Source: an uncultured Acidimicrobiales bacterium (GTDB taxonomy: Bacteria > Actinomycetota > Acidimicrobiia > Acidimicrobiales > SZUA-35). Taken from it: 64,000 nucleotides of DNA. Both the position numbers and the translations under genes were made by a program. Below, piece by piece: positions 58,539 to 64,000 of this stretch. The first letter of the stretch is position 1. Every line of letters begins with the position of its first letter. The stretch covers positions 61,539 to 125,538 of the forward strand of contig CALKZY010000007.1 of assembly GCA_938002965.1 (NCBI GenBank), in the 5' to 3' direction. Under the pieces are notes generated by a model, which was not told the DNA's origin, did no database searches, and was given only the letters and a program-made list of their open reading frames with translations.

Positions 58539-59960
58539 TCAAGCTCCGACCTCGACGGTGACCCCGGTCATCTCGTTGAGTTCGCCGCGGAGCTGGTTCT
58601 CGTTGTAGCCGCGGAACAGCCATGCTGCGCTGGCGTAGAGCACAACCCCGGCCACACCGGACAGTCGAATACCCAGGTCATCGCCGACGTCTCGGCCAAA
58701 GGTGGTGAGCAGGGCGAAAATGATGACACCGAACGTCTGGGCGATCTTCTGCAGGAAGGTTCGAGCGGCAAAGAACGACGCTGCGGTGGCTGTCCCGGTG
58801 GCGTACTTCGAGTGTTCGGCGATATCGGTGAGGATCCACTGCGGGATTACGCTCAGCACGGCGAAGGCGATAGCGAAGATCAAGATCACAATTACCGCTT
58901 CGAGCAGGTTCGGAATGGGTAGTCGTCCCATCATGATGACCAGGCCGAAGTCGATGGCGGTGAGGATGAAGGCCACGATCACCATTCGTTTGCCGCCCCG
59001 GCGTTTGGCAATCTTCATGACCAAGGGGTAGAGCACGGTGGCTACCACGATCATGAGGAGCGTCAGGGGAGCAGCGAGGACCTCGTCGAGCTCCAGCAGC
59101 ACGGTGACGTAGAACAGCATGCCGGTCTGGATGATCATGAGGCCGCCGAAGTAGGCGAAGTCGGCGGCCACGTAGTAACGGAAGAACGGGTTGGCGGCGA
59201 TGATGGAGACGATTTGTCGGAACGGCACCGACGTCGGCTCGGATCGAGACCAACGGGGCTCGTCGATGCCGAAGACGGGTACGTACATGCCTAGCACGCC
59301 GATAACGCAAACGACGCCGACCGCTATCTGCCAGGACTGCAGCGTGGCGACGCCTTGGGCCTCGGCTATCGCGGCTATGAATGGGGTCATGGCGGCCACA
59401 ACGATGCCGAGAGCCCAACTGGCTGCGGTCCACGTGGCCAGGCTGAGGCGCTCATCGGGGCTGGTTCCCAGATCGGCCACCAGCGAAAAGGCTGGGGTGG
59501 CGTATGAGGTGAGCGCCACGTACATCACCGCTTGCACTGCCAAGATCCAGACGATGTTCCAGCTGCTGACCTGCTGGACCGGGGGCATGAACAGGGCGAA
59601 GGCTGCGATGCCAGCCGGCAAGGCACCCCAGGCCATGAACGGTATGCGTCGCCCTTTGCGGTGCTTGGACCGATCGGACATGACGGCGATGGCGGGATCG
59701 GTGACGGCATCGGTCATTCGGCCGACAGCGGCCAGGATCATGACGGCATTGATGACCACCAGAAAGGTGGCGTCAGTGACTAGTTGAGGAAGCCCGGCGG
59801 TGTCGGGTGGTAAATAGAAGAAGACCAGCATGAGGCCGAGCAGGTTGACAATGACCGACAACCCACCGTGACCGACTGATAGGGCCGCTATGACCCCGCC
59901 GGGCAATTTCTCGCCGTCTGCTCGCCCCACCGCCTTTGATTCTCCGACGTGACTCTCCAC
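58539..59960 (-). CDS. MFS transporter (GPH/MFS_2-like)
   Basis: Twelve-TM profile; GRMTDAVTDPAIAVMSDRSKHRKGRRIPFM loop 2-3 motif. Confidence 0.87.
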   Translation of the reverse strand: MESHVGESKAVGRADGEKLPGGVIAALSVGHGGLSVIVNLLGLMLVFFYLPPDTAGLPQLVTDATFLVVINAVMILAAVGRMTDAVTDPAIAVMSDRSKHRKGRRIPFMAWGALPAGIAAFALFMPPVQQVSSWNIVWILAVQAVMYVALTSYATPAFSLVADLGTSPDERLSLATWTAASWALGIVVAAMTPFIAAIAEAQGVATLQSWQIAVGVVCVIGVLGMYVPVFGIDEPRWSRSEPTSVPFRQIVSIIAANPFFRYYVAADFAYFGGLMIIQTGMLFYVTVLLELDEVLAAPLTLLMIVVATVLYPLVMKIAKRRGGKRMVIVAFILTAIDFGLVIMMGRLPIPNLLEAVIVILIFAIAFAVLSVIPQWILTDIAEHSKYATGTATAASFFAARTFLQKIAQTFGVIIFALLTTFGRDVGDDLGIRLSGVAGVVLYASAAWLFRGYNENQLRGELNEMTGVTVEVGA

Positions 59961-60009
59961 GCCATGAATGTAACAGCACAGGTGGTGCCGAAACCCAACC
60001 CCGTGGCTT

Positions 60010-60507
60010 CTAGAGCAGCCGTTGCATGATGGCTACGTCGTGCCATCGACCGAATTTGCGGGCCACTTGGCGTTCTACGCCGACCAGCTCGAAGTCGTGG
60101 CGTTCGTGCAGTGTCACGCTGGCAGGTTGTGGCCCCACAATGCGGGCGAATATGGCGTGGAAACCACGCCTGGTTGCGGTGTCGATCAGCTCGGCCAGCA
60201 GGGCGGCGCCGATACCCTGCCCTTGATTGCCTGGGGCTACGTAGACGGAGTCTTCGACGGAAGTGTTGTAGCCGGGGCGGTCTCGGTAGAAGCTGAGGCT
60301 GGCGAAGCCCACTACGGCCCCGTCGTTGTTCTCGGCCACCAATACGGCCAGACCTCCTGACCGGGCATCTATCCAGGTTTCCTGCTCAGCCACAGTTCGG
60401 GGGACAAGGTCAAGAGTCCGAGTGGACTCGGTTACCTGCTCGTTGTAAATCTCGCTGATGGCCTTTGCGTCTGCTGTGGTGGCCAACCGAATCTGAACTG
60501 CTCGCAT
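60010..60507 (-). CDS. GNAT N-acetyltransferase (phosphinothricin acetyltransferase-like)
   Basis: IRLATTADAKAISEIYNEQV, VEDSVYVAPGNQGQGIGAALLAELIDTA. Confidence 0.88.
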   Translation of the reverse strand: MRAVQIRLATTADAKAISEIYNEQVTESTRTLDLVPRTVAEQETWIDARSGGLAVLVAENNDGAVVGFASLSFYRDRPGYNTSVEDSVYVAPGNQGQGIGAALLAELIDTATRRGFHAIFARIVGPQPASVTLHERHDFELVGVERQVARKFGRWHDVAIMQRLL

Positions 60508-60744
60508 TTCTTGTGCCTGACTGGTGACCTTCTCCGAGGTTGTGGCGGTTATCGCCACCCGAAGGCGATTGTATTCGGTCGTACCGAGGTCGTTCTCTGT
60601 AATTGATCAGCTCAAGAAGACGCCCGAAACCTTGGGGACTACAATGTGTAGGTGGCGGTGGTGACGGCACGTTGAGGCCAGGCCGACTGCAGCGGAGGGA
60701 GGCGGAGGCATTGTGGGCCGGTCAATACTCGGATCGGTTCTGGG

Positions 60745-61356
60745 GTGGGTTGGCAGGCAGGGGTTCGCTCCAATGTCGTTCTGGCTGCATCTCAAAGTGA
60801 CTCGGTATCCAATGACGCACCCTTGATGGTGATTGCCTCGGAGAGCGGACGACTTACTCGACCGAACTTCAATGGGTTCCCGGTTTCGAAGCGCCTGCAG
60901 GGGCAGTTCGACTTGGATCTGACTCAGCTGGCACCGGCGATTGGAGCAGCGGTTGGTCTCATCGTTGATGCCCAAGGCAATCTGCTTGACGGCTTCAAAG
61001 TTGTCGGGCGGTCGCTGGCGGGAGCCAACGCATTCCGGGCGGCTGTTGGCGCCGAGGCGGAAGCCTCCCTTGACGTCTCGACCGAACCGTCAACCGGCAC
61101 CGACGATAGTGAGGAACCTGAGATGTTTGGGGCCGAGATGCGCAACATCATGCCGTTCCCAATGACCGAGCCGAGCGATCTGTCTTCTGGATCGTCTGTG
61201 AAGCCTGCAGTTGAACGATTAGGCGGCCATGGGATCGCCGGCAAGAGCAGCGAGATCGATGCCATGGTCGGTAGTGGGCAGCGGCTGTTCGCCGTCATGA
61301 CCGTGATCTTGGTCTTCTTGATCGCTGCGGTTGCCATCGTGGTGTCATTCCGTTAA
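60745..61356 (+). CDS. Truncated paralogue of the PilM-like membrane protein at 62462
   Basis: LDLTQLAPAIGAAVGLIVDAQGNLLDGFKVVGRSL matches LNLGQLAPAVGAAVGVIDGSAANLLDGATVVGRAV; C-terminal TM; ATPase core absent. Confidence 0.6.
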   Translation: MGWQAGVRSNVVLAASQSDSVSNDAPLMVIASESGRLTRPNFNGFPVSKRLQGQFDLDLTQLAPAIGAAVGLIVDAQGNLLDGFKVVGRSLAGANAFRAAVGAEAEASLDVSTEPSTGTDDSEEPEMFGAEMRNIMPFPMTEPSDLSSGSSVKPAVERLGGHGIAGKSSEIDAMVGSGQRLFAVMTVILVFLIAAVAIVVSFR

Positions 61357-61413
61357 TCGGACGTCGTTCGCCCTGGCTTGGCATGAGCCAAGGGTCATGC
61401 GCTATCAAGGGAT

Positions 61414-62391
61414 ATGTTCACTCCGGAGGCGACCCGTTTTCAGTTTGGCGAAGAGGCCAAGGCGGCGTTCGAGAACCAGCGTGTGTTCATCACTGGCGCC
61501 GGCAAAGACGGTGGTATTGGTCAGGCCTTCGCCTTGGCCGCGGCGCTGAACGGAGCGGAATCGGTTGGCGTGCACTTCCACCGCAGCTATCAGGACGGCT
61601 TTGATCTGGTAGCCGAGCTTGAACGCCACGGCGTCAACTCCTTTCCGGTTCAGGCAGATGTCACCAATCCTCGTGACCTTTGGGCGTGTCGGTCGTATGT
61701 GATCGAGCAGATGGGTGGCAAGCCGCCCAGCCTGGTGATTTGCAACTCCGGCCTTACCGAGAGCGGCTACTCGTTTGGCCGCGCTCTTCGACCTAAAGAA
61801 GACGAGTCATTGGCGATGCGTCGGGCACGGGTACGTCAACACTTCATTGAAAGCCTGGATGAGTCCCGGTTGGTGTTGAATACCAAGATTGACGGATTCA
61901 TGGGCTCCACCCACCTTTGGGCCGGCGAGGCGGTGTACTACGACGAGCCGCTGCGTATTGTCTATGTGTCTTCTCGCCAGGCGATTGATCCTGGCCCGGC
62001 AGTTCCCGGCTACGCCATTTCTAACTGGGCAGTTCTGCAGCTTCCCAAAGTGCTGTCGGTCAACTTGGGTAAAGCGTCCGGGCACGTGTCGGCGTTCTCG
62101 GTACTGTTCCCGTTCATCCGAACGTCGATGACCGACGAGTATGCCGAGAATGAGAAGGTGTACGGCCGTTGGCAGCCTCGAATGCTGGAGACCCATGAGT
62201 GCGCCGAGGCATTCGCTCAGCTGCTTTCCCGCTCGAACGACGAGTTGAATCACGGCATGTTTGAACTTGCCGTCGACGGCGCCGAGTCGGGCGACGACCT
62301 TTCGGTTACCTGGAAGCAGGTTCGCCTTGATGTTGGTCATGACACCCTCGACTGGAGCGAGGCGGCTCCGGCCGTTCACGGTTCTGTCTAG
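61414..62391 (+). CDS. SDR-family oxidoreductase
   Basis: VFITGAGKDGGIGQAFALAAALNGAESVGVHFHRSYQDG, Rossmann start, IVYVSSRQAIDPGPAVPGYAISNWAV. Confidence 0.75.
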   Translation: MFTPEATRFQFGEEAKAAFENQRVFITGAGKDGGIGQAFALAAALNGAESVGVHFHRSYQDGFDLVAELERHGVNSFPVQADVTNPRDLWACRSYVIEQMGGKPPSLVICNSGLTESGYSFGRALRPKEDESLAMRRARVRQHFIESLDESRLVLNTKIDGFMGSTHLWAGEAVYYDEPLRIVYVSSRQAIDPGPAVPGYAISNWAVLQLPKVLSVNLGKASGHVSAFSVLFPFIRTSMTDEYAENEKVYGRWQPRMLETHECAEAFAQLLSRSNDELNHGMFELAVDGAESGDDLSVTWKQVRLDVGHDTLDWSEAAPAVHGSV

Positions 62392-62461
62392 CAGCCAGGC
62401 CTTTCTTCATGGTGCCCGTGGTCCTATAGTTGTCGAAAGCGGAGCAGAAGGATAGGCAGCT

Positions 62462-63820
62462 GTGCTAGGTGCAGATTTGCAGAGCCCCAGTGTCCTCGGG
62501 ATCGAGGTTGGGGCAACGGTCGTGCGGGCCGTTGTGCTGTCTCGGGAAACGCTTGAGGTCACGGCGGCAGCTGAGGCTGGGATCGACACCGAAGACGAAC
62601 ATGTCTTTGACTCCACCACTATTCGCCCTGCGTTAGGTGAGGTGATGTATCAACTGGCGGAACTGCAGCCTGAATCGATGCTGGCGGCCATCTCCATTGG
62701 CCCGCCCCAGTCCGGCGTGGGCAGTGGACCCGCTCTTCCCCCGTGGCTTGAGCGCCAGGCCCGCAACCTGGGGCAGAATCTCATTTGTGCCGGTGAACTC
62801 GGCGTGGCGTTTTGTCCGCAGTGCCCCGTTGACTTGTTGATCTCGCTGTGTGAGGAGGCGGCCATCACGCTTGCCAGGGTTGACCTGGCTCCGATGGCCG
62901 CAGCCAGGCTGCTTACCCAGGGTGGAGCGGACACCATCATGGTTGGTTCCGGTCGAGGCTGGCGGGCCAGACTGCGTAACGATGAAGTGTTGGAAGCTCT
63001 CCACACCGAGGAGATCGACATTGATCAACCCATGTCGATTGTCCGTCCTGACGGGCGGGTCACCGAGATATCGAAGTACTACGGTGTCGGAGTGGCGGCG
63101 GCCCTGGACGAAGAGTTCGAGTTGAACCTGGGTCAGTTGGCCCCGGCGGTTGGTGCCGCAGTGGGCGTTATCGATGGCAGTGCCGCCAACTTGTTGGACG
63201 GGGCGACGGTCGTTGGCCGAGCAGTCCCGGTGACCGGTGAGCACCGTTTCGCCGAGTTGGCCGGCTTCGCTGGCTCACCGGGTGCCACCGGTTCGTCAAC
63301 CGATGCCACTGCCGAGAGTGCCGATGGTTCGTATGGCGTCGCCGGGCCGTCCGATACCGCTGCTGAGTCCGACCGCCAGCAACCGGTCGACCCGACAGGA
63401 GACTACGACTTGGCCGCCCTCATCGGCGAGCCCGGTAGCGCCCAAGGTGAGTCAGCCACCGCTCAGCACGCCTTTGGTGTCGACGACCTAGTTCCGCTGC
63501 AACCTGATGGCGGTGAGCCAAACCTCACCGCTGAGCACGGCTTCGCCTCGACCGGGTTTGTACCCGGCTCGGGCGACGAGCGAACAACCGTGGATCTGGC
63601 CCGCGTGCCAACTCCCCATGTGCCGGATGACAGAGACGGCTTTGACGACTCACCCATGCTGATCGAACGAAACCCCGGGCACACCCCAGGAGGCACGAAT
63701 ACCGGCGATTTCGACCGGATCGGCACGGTGGGCGATAACAAGGATCGCTCGTTCCCGATCATGCTTTTAGTGTTGTTGGTGCTGATCTTGGCTGTGGCGG
63801 TCTTCTTGTTCACCCGCTGA
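62462..63820 (+). CDS. PilM/FtsA-like actin-fold protein with acidic linker and C-terminal TM helix
   Basis: VLGIEVGATVVRAVVLSRE, LARVDLAPMAAARLL, LNLGQLAPAVGAAVG; C-terminal MLLVLLVLILAVAVFLFTR. GTG start. Confidence 0.6.
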   Translation: MLGADLQSPSVLGIEVGATVVRAVVLSRETLEVTAAAEAGIDTEDEHVFDSTTIRPALGEVMYQLAELQPESMLAAISIGPPQSGVGSGPALPPWLERQARNLGQNLICAGELGVAFCPQCPVDLLISLCEEAAITLARVDLAPMAAARLLTQGGADTIMVGSGRGWRARLRNDEVLEALHTEEIDIDQPMSIVRPDGRVTEISKYYGVGVAAALDEEFELNLGQLAPAVGAAVGVIDGSAANLLDGATVVGRAVPVTGEHRFAELAGFAGSPGATGSSTDATAESADGSYGVAGPSDTAAESDRQQPVDPTGDYDLAALIGEPGSAQGESATAQHAFGVDDLVPLQPDGGEPNLTAEHGFASTGFVPGSGDERTTVDLARVPTPHVPDDRDGFDDSPMLIERNPGHTPGGTNTGDFDRIGTVGDNKDRSFPIMLLVLLVLILAVAVFLFTR

Positions 63821-63924
63821 TCCGGCGGGTTACCTTCAGCCGATTTGGAATTGTCCAAAATACTGTTGGCCATAGCCTCAACGCGTGGCAGACTTTGTGT
63901 CTGCCTCTCCGCGTGAGAGGCCGT

Positions 63925-63997
63925 GCCTCCTTAGCTCAGTCGGTAGAGCGCTTCCATGGTAAGGAAGAGGTCAACAGTTCAATTCTGTTAGGAGGCT
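63925..63997 (+). tRNA. tRNA-Thr(GGT)
   Basis: GCCTCCT/AGGAGGC acceptor, anticodon loop ATGGTAA, AACAGTTCAATTCTGTT T-arm. Confidence 0.95.
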
Positions 63998-64000
63998 CTC

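Overview
High-GC actinobacterial-type chromosome segment. WhiB, paired ArsA-like ATPases, a LAxTG sortase signal and ethylmalonyl-CoA mutase suggest an Acidimicrobiia-like organism; this taxonomy is inference. It is mostly dense housekeeping and metabolic genes, with no phage, IS element, CRISPR or classical defence island recognised. Main contents: (i) a giant repetitive surface protein, open at the left edge, with a metronomic 339-bp SdrD/Cna-B-like repeat array and a C-terminal LAFTG sorting signal; (ii) an acyl-ACP desaturase preceded by a near-palindromic operator; (iii) a cluster of two flavodoxin-fold reductases, a GH9 glycosidase and glutaminyl cyclase; (iv) an H-NOX gas sensor coupled to a double-receiver hybrid histidine kinase, with a degenerate GGDEF gene nearby; (v) ethylmalonyl-CoA mutase, aat, lysC and asd; (vi) a fused double ArsA-like ATPase, NfeD-type protein and whiB; (vii) selA-selB; (viii) an ECF sigma / zinc anti-sigma / MscS-like operon with a divergent TM-helix gene; (ix) a [2Fe-2S] protein fused to a shrunken xanthine-dehydrogenase-like domain; (x) serS, gdh, DUF2889 and MFS genes; (xi) a PilM-like membrane protein with a truncated paralogue; and tRNA-Pro(CGG) and tRNA-Thr(GGT). 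The best candidates for something undescribed are the H-NOX/kinase/degenerate-GGDEF neighbourhood, the reduced FeS-XDH fusion, the sigma/anti-sigma/channel operon and the PilM-like pair. All family calls are from reading the sequence; no database search was run.
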